A stretch of DNA of 13,769 bases, from assembly GCA_900549245.1 (NCBI GenBank), contig URNQ01000029.1, positions 1-13,769 of the forward strand, given 5' to 3'. The first letter of the stretch is position 1, and each line of letters begins with the position of its first letter. This document shows positions 1 to 4,944 of the stretch, one piece after another. Under the pieces are notes generated by a model. That model saw nothing but the letters and a program-made list of their open reading frames with translations. It had not been told where the DNA came from and did no database searches. The DNA comes from an uncultured Collinsella sp. (GTDB lineage: Bacteria > Actinomycetota > Coriobacteriia > Coriobacteriales > Coriobacteriaceae). A program made the position numbers and the translations under genes.

Positions 1-1141
1 CCTGCTTTCTACGGCCAGGGAAGCGGCCCCTTACACCAACATTCGGCACGCGATCCCAGATGATCTGGATAACGTAGCCGAGCGTGAAGACAAAGGCCAC
101 GCCGCTGATGAAATCGCCTACGAGGGGGATTGCCGTAAGCGCGCCCGCGGCCACGCCGCCCACGGCTGCCATGGCGTAGCGGTTCTGGTTGTGTCCGACC
201 ATGCGGGCAATGGCGCAGCCCGCGAAGGCACTCGACACCAACGCGATGCCGATAACGCTGCACAAGAGGGCTCCGGCAAGCGACAGACCAGCGATAGAGA
301 TAATCAGCAGTAGGACGGCGGGGGCGACAGCAATCGTACCCAGAAGACCGCTCACCCACAGGGGCGCGGGGTGCTGGTGGAGCATACCGGCGGCGCTGGC
401 AGTCGCACGCGGAAAGACGAGCTCGAGCAGCAGAGCGACAAAGCAGGTCGAGAGTGCCGCGGCGACGATACCGCCGATGACATCGTTAACGGTGGAAGTA
501 TCTTCGTTTTCGGTGCGGTCGATCTTGAGGGCACCGACCTCGGCTCCCGCGGCGCGCTCGGGGTCCTCGGAGACGTGCGCGTTCACGGTGCCGGTGATGT
601 GGGCGTTCTTGCCCAGGATGAGCTTGTCGGCCCAAACCTCGACATCGCCCTCGACGGTGCCATCGATGGTCACCGTATCGCCCGCGAGCGCTGCCGACTT
701 GGTAGAGCCGCGCAGGGCAACCGTCTCGCCTATCGCATAGAAGCAGTTGGCGGTGCTGTCGGAATTGAGCACGACATGCTGACCGACGACCGTGACGCTG
801 CCATCAACCGTAGTCTTGGCAATGTCGATGGCGCGCGCCGCAAGACGAACGGCGCCGCCCACCGTGCAGTCGCGGATCGAGAGGGTATCGCCCGCAGCGA
901 TGATATCGCGGTCGATGGAGGTGTCGTCCAGGTTGAGGCTCTGACCTGCCCAGTACAGGTCACCTTCGACGCCGGACGGATTGGCGTCGTTGTCGGTCGC
1001 AAGTACGTTGCCTGCGGTGTCCGTGCCGGCGAACGACGCCGTGGGAAGCGCGGTGATCGCCAGTGCGATGAGTGCGAATAGGATGGTGATGCGGCCCCAC
1101 GCTTTACGGCGCTGGGTCGACGGGAATTGATTGTGGGGCAT
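1..1141 (-). CDS. Exported bactofilin-like (polymer-forming) membrane protein, C-terminus cut by window edge
   Basis: The open frame runs from an ATG at 1141 to the window edge (380 codons, no stop), so the C-terminus is missing. A good ribosome binding site (AAGGA, 6 nt before the ATG) supports the start. Residues 1-38 look like a signal peptide: basic QRRKAWGR, a hydrophobic stretch, then a likely cleavage after SFA. Residues about 45-175 are short repeats rich in G-D/T/V (GDTLSIRD, GDTVTIDG, EGDVEVWADKLILG), the pattern of the beta-helical bactofilin/CcmA (polymer-forming) family. From about residue 195 there are several hydrophobic segments likely to span the membrane, including AIPLVGDFISGVAFVFTLGY. 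Bactofilins are usually cytoplasmic; here the signal peptide suggests the helix faces outside with a membrane anchor behind it. Role unknown; an envelope or surface scaffold is inference. A gap of 106 nt follows the upstream TRIC-family gene on the same strand, with no terminator seen, so co-transcription is possible. Confidence 0.8.
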   Translation of the reverse strand, partial: MPHNQFPSTQRRKAWGRITILFALIALAITALPTASFAGTDTAGNVLATDNDANPSGVEGDLYWAGQSLNLDDTSIDRDIIAAGDTLSIRDCTVGGAVRLAARAIDIAKTTVDGSVTVVGQHVVLNSDSTANCFYAIGETVALRGSTKSAALAGDTVTIDGTVEGDVEVWADKLILGKNAHITGTVNAHVSEDPERAAGAEVGALKIDRTENEDTSTVNDVIGGIVAAALSTCFVALLLELVFPRATASAAGMLHQHPAPLWVSGLLGTIAVAPAVLLLIISIAGLSLAGALLCSVIGIALVSSAFAGCAIARMVGHNQNRYAMAAVGGVAAGALTAIPLVGDFISGVAFVFTLGYVIQIIWDRVPNVGVRGRFPGRRKQ

Positions 1142-1247
1142 AGTGAATCCTTCGTCAGATGCTCGATATGCACCTAACAGGGTACCCAACGCGTGGGCGC
1201 TCTAAAAGAACCTCTCGGTTGCATTTCGAAGGATGAGCTCGCGCCAC

Positions 1248-1937
1248 CTATTTTTTACGGTGCAAAAAGCGCGCGATATCTTCTTCGGTGGGGCTTTTGA
1301 TGTCAAAGCGCAGCGAGAGCCAGCGCAGACCCATGGTCACGACAACGCATACGACCAGCGCGGCGACATTGCTCATAATGCCGCTCATAACGAGACACAC
1401 ATAGCTTGTCGATCCGGCGATGGCGGCGATGGCATAAAAGTTAGTACGTTGGAAAATGCCCGGAACCACGCCCATAAAGCCATCGCGCAACATGCCGCCG
1501 CCCACCGCGGTGAAAAAGCCCATCATGATGCACACCGCCGGTGCAAAGCCGTAGACCAGCGCCTTGTCTGCTCCAGTGGCGGCGTAGATGCCGACCGAGA
1601 TGATGTCGAGCAGGGGAATGAGTTTTTCGGGCTTGTCGACGATTGCCGGGAAAATATAGATGATGGCTGCCGTGGCAATGGAAAGCGGCAGCGCCATTGG
1701 CTGGTTGAGGATGTAGACGTTGCCCACCTGCAGCGTCATGTCGCGTAAAAGACCGCCGCCCAAGCCACAGACCACGGCGAGCGCAACTGCACCCACCAGG
1801 TCGAGTTTGTGCTCGCGCGCGACCAACACGCCCGAGATTGAAGCCGCGACGACGGCGAACATTTCGAGCCAAAACGGGATGGCGACCATGGCATCCGTGG
1901 CGTGTGAGGTAACGGTCATAGCGGCGACGACGGGCAA
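1248..1937 (-). CDS. TRIC/UPF0126 family membrane protein (YicG-like)
   Basis: The protein is a polytopic membrane protein of about 229 residues with the internal duplication typical of the UPF0126/TRIC-like family. Two copies of the glycine-rich motif are visible, GLGGGLLRD at about residues 58-66 and GGGMLRD at about 146-152, each within hydrophobic helices. Prokaryotic TRIC relatives form trimeric cation (K+-type) channels; the physiological role of this copy is not known. I chose a TTG start at 1937 because AAAGGA lies 7 nt upstream and gives the family's usual length. An ATG at 1919 lacks a ribosome binding site and is the main alternative. The frame stays open to an ATG at 2135, but that extension is Pro/Arg-rich, is not family-like, and runs into the tRNA-like hairpin region, so I reject it. 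The C-terminus is a basic tail (FLHRKK). Confidence 0.88.
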   Translation of the reverse strand: MPVVAAMTVTSHATDAMVAIPFWLEMFAVVAASISGVLVAREHKLDLVGAVALAVVCGLGGGLLRDMTLQVGNVYILNQPMALPLSIATAAIIYIFPAIVDKPEKLIPLLDIISVGIYAATGADKALVYGFAPAVCIMMGFFTAVGGGMLRDGFMGVVPGIFQRTNFYAIAAIAGSTSYVCLVMSGIMSNVAALVVCVVVTMGLRWLSLRFDIKSPTEEDIARFLHRKK

Positions 1938-2086
1938 GATGGGGTCCTTTGGATTACGGATTTGGACAATGCCCGTACATAGTACATGTTCGGCGCCGAT
2001 TGCGACCCTATTGCTCGGCAAACGGTCGGGACTGGATGCGGGCGTAGGTTCCATGTTTGGGGATCTGGGTCGATGCTGAAAGCGAT

Positions 2087-2242
2087 GGGGGCGTGGCTGA
2101 ATGGGAGGGATGTCCAAATTTTGAGCTTTGCTCAAAATTTATCCGGTCGGCTTACGCCGACCGCGCTGCGCTAAAAACGCGCCGCTGGCGCGTTTTCCTT
2201 ACGCTCCGCGTCCTGGCGGGTTCGAATCCCTCCTCCTCCGCC
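2087..2242 (+). pseudogene. tRNA-Ser-like sequence interrupted by three hairpins
   Basis: Positions 2087-2104 read like the 5' part of a serine tRNA: a 7-nt acceptor strand GGGGGCG, then TG and GCTGAATGG. Positions 2218-2242 are identical to the T-arm and 3' acceptor strand of the tRNA-Ser(CGA) at 2307-2397. The two acceptor strands could pair at 6 of 7 positions, one of them G-U. Between them I see no usable anticodon arm. Instead there are three hairpins: 2116-2140 (11 bp, loop TTT), 2144-2163 (8 bp, loop TTAC) and 2174-2196 (10 bp, loop GCT). The total of about 156 nt is too long for a tRNA-Ser (about 90 nt), and the end reads CCG instead of an encoded CCA. A degenerate tRNA gene with inserted palindromic sequence is the simplest reading; a tRNA-like structured RNA cannot be excluded. 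Confidence 0.55.
2116..2196 (+). repeat. Cluster of three consecutive perfect hairpins
   Basis: Three inverted repeats lie head to tail inside the tRNA-Ser-like sequence. The first is AAATTTTGAGC/GCTCAAAATTT (2116-2126/2130-2140). The second is CGGTCGGC/GCCGACCG (2144-2151/2156-2163). The third is AAAACGCGCC/GGCGCGTTTT (2174-2183/2187-2196). All arms are perfect, with loops of 3-4 nt. The third, with its GC core and TTTT end, resembles an intrinsic terminator on either strand. No transposase or shared repeat unit is visible. Confidence 0.8.
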
Positions 2243-2271
2243 GTATTTGCTTGATAGGGACTCAAAACAAA

Positions 2272-2295
2272 AAAGCTCCCATTCTTGGGAGCTTT
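2272..2295 (-). terminator. Intrinsic terminator after tRNA-Ser(CGA)
   Basis: On the minus strand a 10-bp stem (AAAGCTCCCA/TGGGAGCTTT, arms 2286-2295 and 2272-2281) with a 4-nt loop is followed by a T-rich tract (2261-2274 on the complement). It starts 12 nt beyond the CCA end of the tRNA. Confidence 0.85.
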
Positions 2296-2306
2296 CTCAG
2301 CCAAAA

Positions 2307-2397
2307 TGGCGGAGGAGGAGGGATTCGAACCCTCGTGACCTTATACAGGCCAAACGGTTTTCGAGACCGCCGCATTCAACCACTCTGCCACCCCTCC
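2307..2397 (-). tRNA. tRNA-Ser (anticodon CGA)
   Basis: This is a class II tRNA of 91 nt with an encoded CCA. The acceptor strands GGAGGGG and CTCCTCC pair (one G-U), followed by discriminator G. The T-arm is GAGGG TTCGAAT CCCTC. The anticodon stem GCGGT/ACCGT closes the 7-nt loop CTCGAAA with anticodon CGA at 2361-2363, reading UCG codons. A long variable arm lies between anticodon and T-arms, as expected for serine. The encoded end is GCCA. Confidence 0.95.
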
Positions 2398-2406
2398 GCG
2401 TGGGGT

Positions 2407-2437
2407 AAAAACAAAGCAGGCTCGAAGGCCTGCTTTG
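2407..2437 (-). terminator. Intrinsic terminator between the two tRNA-Ser genes
   Basis: On the minus strand, CAAAGCAGGC/GCCTGCTTTG (arms 2428-2437 and 2412-2421) forms a perfect 10-bp stem with a 6-nt loop, followed by GTTTTTA. It starts 8 nt after tRNA-Ser(GGA) and ends about 10 nt before the 5' end of tRNA-Ser(CGA), leaving little room for a separate promoter. Confidence 0.8.
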
Positions 2438-2445
2438 GAATTAAC

Positions 2446-2536
2446 TGGCGGAGAGTCAGGGATTTGAACCCTGGAGACGCTTTTGACGCCTACACGATTT
2501 CCAATCGTGCTCCTTCGGCCACTCGGACAACTCTCC
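2446..2536 (-). tRNA. tRNA-Ser (anticodon GGA)
   Basis: A class II tRNA of 91 nt including CCA. The acceptor strands GGAGAGT and ACTCTCC pair fully, with discriminator G. The T-arm is CAGGG TTCAAAT CCCTG. The anticodon stem CACGA/TCGTG encloses the loop TTGGAAA with anticodon GGA at 2500-2502, reading UCC/UCU codons. A long variable arm (GGCGTC...GCGTCT) is present. It is transcribed from the promoter at 2553-2580. Confidence 0.95.
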
Positions 2537-2552
2537 GTTAAATGCGAAAGTC

Positions 2553-2580
2553 AGTATACACGAGGAATCGCAAAGTGCAA
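2553..2580 (-). promoter_or_regulatory. Promoter of the tRNA-Ser genes
   Basis: On the minus strand TTGCAC (2575-2580) and TATACT (2553-2558) are separated by 16 nt. Transcription would start near 2546, about 10 nt before the mature 5' end of tRNA-Ser(GGA). The hexamers match the sigma-70/SigA consensus at 4/6 and 5/6 positions. Confidence 0.7.
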
Positions 2581-2940
2581 ACAGAAAAGTTGGCATTTTT
2601 TAAAACGCTTGGCCGTGCTTGGCGCTGCAGTGGGGCTTGAGGTGCCAAAAAACGGCTTCCGACCAGCGTGGTTGATCAACGCAATTGTTCAAAAAAGGTA
2701 TTCATAAGCGACTTGGCAATGAATTTAAAAATCTTTGGGTGGTGCTGTGGGCCACTGGTATGCATTTTGCGACCACAGCCTTGTGCCCGTTGACCTGCGG
2801 CTTGGCTCAGCTTGTCCCCACGGCACCGTATCTTGTCAACAGATCCGTCAAGCTTTTGGTCAGCATTTGGTTGGAATGCGCATGAAACGTCGTGTGAGTA
2901 TGGGCATATGTGGAGGTCATGAGGTTGTAGCTGCATATTC
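2581..2940. other. Gene-free spacer upstream of the rpsF operon
   Basis: I see no convincing gene here on either strand. The open frames are short, overlap one another, lack ribosome binding sites and show no family resemblance. The stretch has more A/T runs than the flanking genes. A 7-bp stem with a long loop (GCTGTGG near 2744-2750 with CCACAGC at 2773-2779) is the only notable structure. I see no clear promoter before the one at 2941. Confidence 0.6.
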
Positions 2941-2969
2941 TTGCAGCCTAGGAGGTTGAAAGATATTAT
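2941..2969 (+). promoter_or_regulatory. Candidate promoter of the rpsF operon
   Basis: TTGCAG (2941-2946) and TATTAT (2964-2969) are exactly 17 nt apart. The -10 element matches consensus at 5/6 positions; the -35 is weak (3/6). Transcription would begin near 2976, leaving a leader of about 65 nt that contains the hairpin at 2986-3014. Confidence 0.5.
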
Positions 2970-2985
2970 TACCAAGTCTTTTCCT

Positions 2986-3014
2986 GCTTCAGGCGCACCT
3001 TCACGACCTGAAGC
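2986..3014 (+). promoter_or_regulatory. Leader hairpin of rpsF, possible S6:S18 autoregulatory element
   Basis: GCTTCAGG (2986-2993) pairs perfectly with CCTGAAGC (3007-3014) around a 13-nt loop; two more C-G pairs can form if A3006 bulges. It ends about 15 nt before the Shine-Dalgarno of rpsF. Many bacterial rpsF-rpsR operons carry a leader RNA bound by the S6:S18 complex. The position fits, but I could not identify the CCG element described for that motif with certainty, so the identity is inference. Confidence 0.4.
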
Positions 3015-3040
3015 CACATTTGCCCAGAGGAGGTGACAAT

Positions 3041-3334
3041 ATGAAGGCTTATGAACTGCTGTTCTTTGTTGACCCGTCGCTCGACCCCGAGACTCGTCTC
3101 GCTGTTATGAAGCGTATCGATACCACGATCGCTGAGGGCGCTGGCAAGGTCGACTCCGTTGACGAGTGGGGCAAGCGCAAGCTCGCCTACGAGATCAACG
3201 ACCTCACCGATGGTGACTACACCCTCATCAACTTCCACGCAGATCCTACCCAGATCGCCGAGCTTGATCGCGTCCTGCGCATCACCGACGCTGTGGTTCG
3301 CCACATGATCGTCCGTCGCGACGACCAGGAGTAA
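3041..3334 (+). CDS. rpsF: 30S ribosomal protein S6
   Basis: A 97-residue protein with the S6 fold sequence. It opens with MKAYELLFFVDPSLD and contains GKVDSVDEWGKRKLAYEINDLTDGDYTLINF and the C-terminal LRITDAVVRHMIVRRDD in short conserved blocks. S6 binds the 16S rRNA central domain as a heterodimer with S18, whose gene lies two positions downstream. The start at 3041 is set by a very strong ribosome binding site (AGGAGGTG) 6 nt upstream; an in-frame ATG at 3020 lies before that site and is rejected. It is the first gene of the rpsF-ssb-rpsR-rplI operon, 48 nt before ssb. Length is normal for the family. Confidence 0.97.
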   Translation: MKAYELLFFVDPSLDPETRLAVMKRIDTTIAEGAGKVDSVDEWGKRKLAYEINDLTDGDYTLINFHADPTQIAELDRVLRITDAVVRHMIVRRDDQE

Positions 3335-3382
3335 GACTGTCGTTTTGGACTGGGCTTGTGCCCCAAGAGGAAGTAGTGAGTT

Positions 3383-3835
3383 ATGAGCATCAATCGAGTG
3401 AACATCACCGGTAACCTCACCCGCGATCCCGAGCTGCGCGCCACCGCCGGCGGAACCCAGGTTCTGTCCTTTGGCGTCGCCGTGAACGATCGTCGCCGCA
3501 ACGCGCAGACTGGCGAGTGGGAGGACTATCCCAACTTTGTCGACTGCACTATGTTCGGCACCCGCGCCGAGGCCGTGAGCCGTTTCCTGGCAAAGGGAAA
3601 CAAGGTCGCGATCGAGGGCAAGCTGCGCTACAGCTCTTGGGAGCGCGACGGCCAGCGCCGGAGCAAGCTTGAGGTCATCGTCGATGAGATCGAGTTTATG
3701 AGCTCCCGTGGTGGCCAGGGTGGCTACGATCAGGGCGGTTACGCCCCCGCAGCCCCCGCGCCCGCAGCACGTCCCGCCGCACCGGTGGCTACGCCGCCCG
3801 CGGTCGACGTCTACGATGAGGACATCCCGTTCTAA
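3383..3835 (+). CDS. ssb: Single-stranded DNA-binding protein
   Basis: A 150-residue SSB. Residues 1 to about 110 form the OB-fold: MSINRVNITGNLTRDPELR, then FGVAVNDRRRN, FVDCTMFGTRAEAVSRFL, KGNKVAIEGKLRYSSWE. A Gly/Gln/Tyr then Ala/Pro-rich flexible linker follows (about 111-142), and the protein ends in the acidic tip YDEDIPF, the docking peptide for replication and repair proteins. It coats single-stranded DNA as a tetramer during replication, recombination and repair. GAGGAAG upstream supports the ATG at 3383. It sits between rpsF and rpsR, the order conserved in most bacteria. Confidence 0.97.
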   Translation: MSINRVNITGNLTRDPELRATAGGTQVLSFGVAVNDRRRNAQTGEWEDYPNFVDCTMFGTRAEAVSRFLAKGNKVAIEGKLRYSSWERDGQRRSKLEVIVDEIEFMSSRGGQGGYDQGGYAPAAPAPAARPAAPVATPPAVDVYDEDIPF

Positions 3836-3862
3836 GGGTTGTTCACCTATTTTTGAGTGAGA

Positions 3863-3888
3863 GGCGGCTTCGGTTCGCCGAAGTTGCC
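3863..3888 (+). promoter_or_regulatory. Stable hairpin between ssb and rpsR
   Basis: An 11-bp stem (GGCGGCTTCGG/CCGAAGTTGCC, two G-U pairs) closes a TTCG loop. It ends 7 nt before the AAAGG ribosome binding site of rpsR. There is no T-tract after it, so it is not a terminator. A processing site, mRNA stabiliser or translational control element are the options. Confidence 0.6.
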
Positions 3889-3907
3889 AAATGAAAGGTA
3901 TTTTGAC

Positions 3908-4174
3908 ATGGCTAATGATTTTTCTGCACGTCAGCCGCGTCGTAAGTACTGCCAGTTCTGCAAGGAGAACACTGAGTTCATCGACTATAAGGACACTCAG
4001 CTTCTCCGTAAGTACATGACCGACCGTGGCAAGATCAAGCCCCGTCGCGTCACTGGCGCTTGCACGCAGCATCAGCATGACATCGCCAACGCCATCAAGC
4101 GCGCCCGCGAGATGGCTCTCCTGCCGTACACCGTCCCCGTGGTTTCCTCTCGTGGCAACCGCGACCGCGGTTAA
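3908..4174 (+). CDS. rpsR: 30S ribosomal protein S18
   Basis: An 88-residue S18. The family core is clear: RRKYCQFCKEN, FIDYKDTQLLRKYMTDRGKI, PRRVTGACTQHQ, then AIKRAREMALLPYTV. It binds 16S rRNA with S6 in the platform of the small subunit. The CxxC (CQFC) together with CTQH suggests the metal-binding (C+) form of S18 rather than the Cys-lacking form used under zinc limitation; metal binding is inference. The start at 3908 follows AAAGG with 8 nt spacing; an in-frame ATG at 3857 lies before the hairpin and lacks a ribosome binding site. rplI follows after 15 nt. Confidence 0.97.
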   Translation: MANDFSARQPRRKYCQFCKENTEFIDYKDTQLLRKYMTDRGKIKPRRVTGACTQHQHDIANAIKRAREMALLPYTVPVVSSRGNRDRG

Positions 4175-4189
4175 GAAGGGAGACGCATC

Positions 4190-4720
4190 ATGAAGGTTAT
4201 TCTTCTCGATGAGATCAAGGGCAAGGGCGGCGAGGGTGACGTCGTAGAGGTCGCTCAGGGTTACGCTGAGAACTTCCTGTTCCCCAAGAAGCTCGCTGTT
4301 GCCGCCACCAAGGGCAACCTCAAGCAGCTTGACGAGCGTCGCAACAACATCGCCAAGCGCGAGGCCGTCCGTCTGGCTACCGCCAACGAGACCAAGGCTG
4401 CCTTCGAGGGCAAGACGGTCACCGTTGACGTCAAGGTCGGCGACGAGGGCATCCTCTTTGGCTCCGTTACCGCCGCTATGATCGCTGACGCCATCAAGGC
4501 TCAGCTCGGTATGGACATCGACCGCAAGCGCGTCGAGCTCGGTAAGCCCATCAAGGTTGCCGGTGCCCACACCGTTGCCATCTCGCTGTACCGCGAGATC
4601 AAGGCCGAGGTTGTCGTTCTCGTCGGCGTTACCGCCGAGGAGCTCGCTGCCGAGGCTGAGGTCGAGGAGGCCGCTGAGGCCGAGACCGCCGAGGTCGAGA
4701 CTGAGGCTGCTGCCGAGTAG
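4190..4720 (+). CDS. rplI: 50S ribosomal protein L9 with acidic C-terminal tail
   Basis: A 176-residue L9. The N-terminal rRNA-binding domain has the family signature (GKGGEGDVVEVAQGYAENFL, about residues 11-30) followed by FPKKLAVAAT. A long charged connecting helix (about 40-75) and the C-terminal domain follow, including GSVTAAMIADAIKAQ and LGKPIKVAGAHTVAISLY. L9 binds 23S rRNA domain V near the L1 stalk and helps reading-frame maintenance. The family is usually about 150 residues; here about 25 extra residues form a low-complexity Ala/Glu tail from about residue 150 (AEELAAEAEVEEAAEAETAE). GGGAG before the ATG supports the start. It is the last gene before the terminator at 4753. Confidence 0.97.
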   Translation: MKVILLDEIKGKGGEGDVVEVAQGYAENFLFPKKLAVAATKGNLKQLDERRNNIAKREAVRLATANETKAAFEGKTVTVDVKVGDEGILFGSVTAAMIADAIKAQLGMDIDRKRVELGKPIKVAGAHTVAISLYREIKAEVVVLVGVTAEELAAEAEVEEAAEAETAEVETEAAAE

Positions 4721-4752
4721 CATTTGCTGCAACGCAACAATCTTGTTCTAAG

Positions 4753-4789
4753 AAGGGCGCTCTGGGAAACCAGGGCGCCCTTTTATTTT
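4753..4789 (+). terminator. Intrinsic terminator of the rpsF-rplI operon
   Basis: An 11-bp stem with one T-G pair (GGGCGCTCTGG/CCAGGGCGCCC, 4755-4765/4770-4780), GAAA loop, followed by TTTTATTTT. It lies 34 nt after the rplI stop and separates the ribosomal operon from dnaB. Confidence 0.92.
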
Positions 4790-4902
4790 CTACGCTCAGC
4801 GAGCGCCGTGGCAGGCGTTGCGGTGAAGTCCTAAATGCGGGACCGTTCATCCGTTTCGTCCGGTGATGATTGCCGGGGCGCGGCCCGTTTTGGGACTGTG
4901 AC

Positions 4903-4911
4903 TGATACTAT
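4903..4911 (+). promoter_or_regulatory. Candidate extended -10 promoter of dnaB
   Basis: TGATACTAT (4903-4911) matches an extended -10 element (TGn plus TACTAT, 5/6 to consensus). No good -35 is seen 16-18 nt upstream, which extended -10 promoters can tolerate. It lies 33 nt before the dnaB ATG and downstream of the rplI terminator. Confidence 0.4.
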
Positions 4912-4944
4912 GGATGCTCGCAAGCGATATGAATGAGGATGCTC

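Noticed and set aside
189..1081. Two plus-strand open frames opposite the bactofilin-like gene
   Set aside because: The minus-strand frame has a signal peptide, a ribosome binding site and family-like repeats; the plus-strand frames have none of these.
1938..2135. N-terminal extension of the TRIC-family gene to an ATG at 2135
   Set aside because: The extension is Pro/Arg-rich, enters the hairpin region, and the TTG at 1937 has a good ribosome binding site and gives the normal length.
2116..2196. CRISPR-like repeat array
   Set aside because: The three hairpins have different sequences and no repeat-spacer periodicity.
2087..2242. Selenocysteine tRNA or an intact tRNA-Ser with a long variable arm
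   Set aside because: No anticodon arm with a 7-nt loop and U33 can be formed, and the total length is far above any bacterial tRNA.
2676..3017. Minus-strand open frame of 113 codons before rpsF
   Set aside because: No ribosome binding site or family resemblance, and it overlaps the rpsF promoter and leader hairpin.
2969..4732. Long minus-strand open frame (587 codons) opposite rpsF-ssb-rpsR-rplI
   Set aside because: It lies antisense to four conserved genes, has Leu/Val/Gly/Asp low-complexity composition typical of reverse-frame reading in GC-rich DNA, and spans intergenic gaps.
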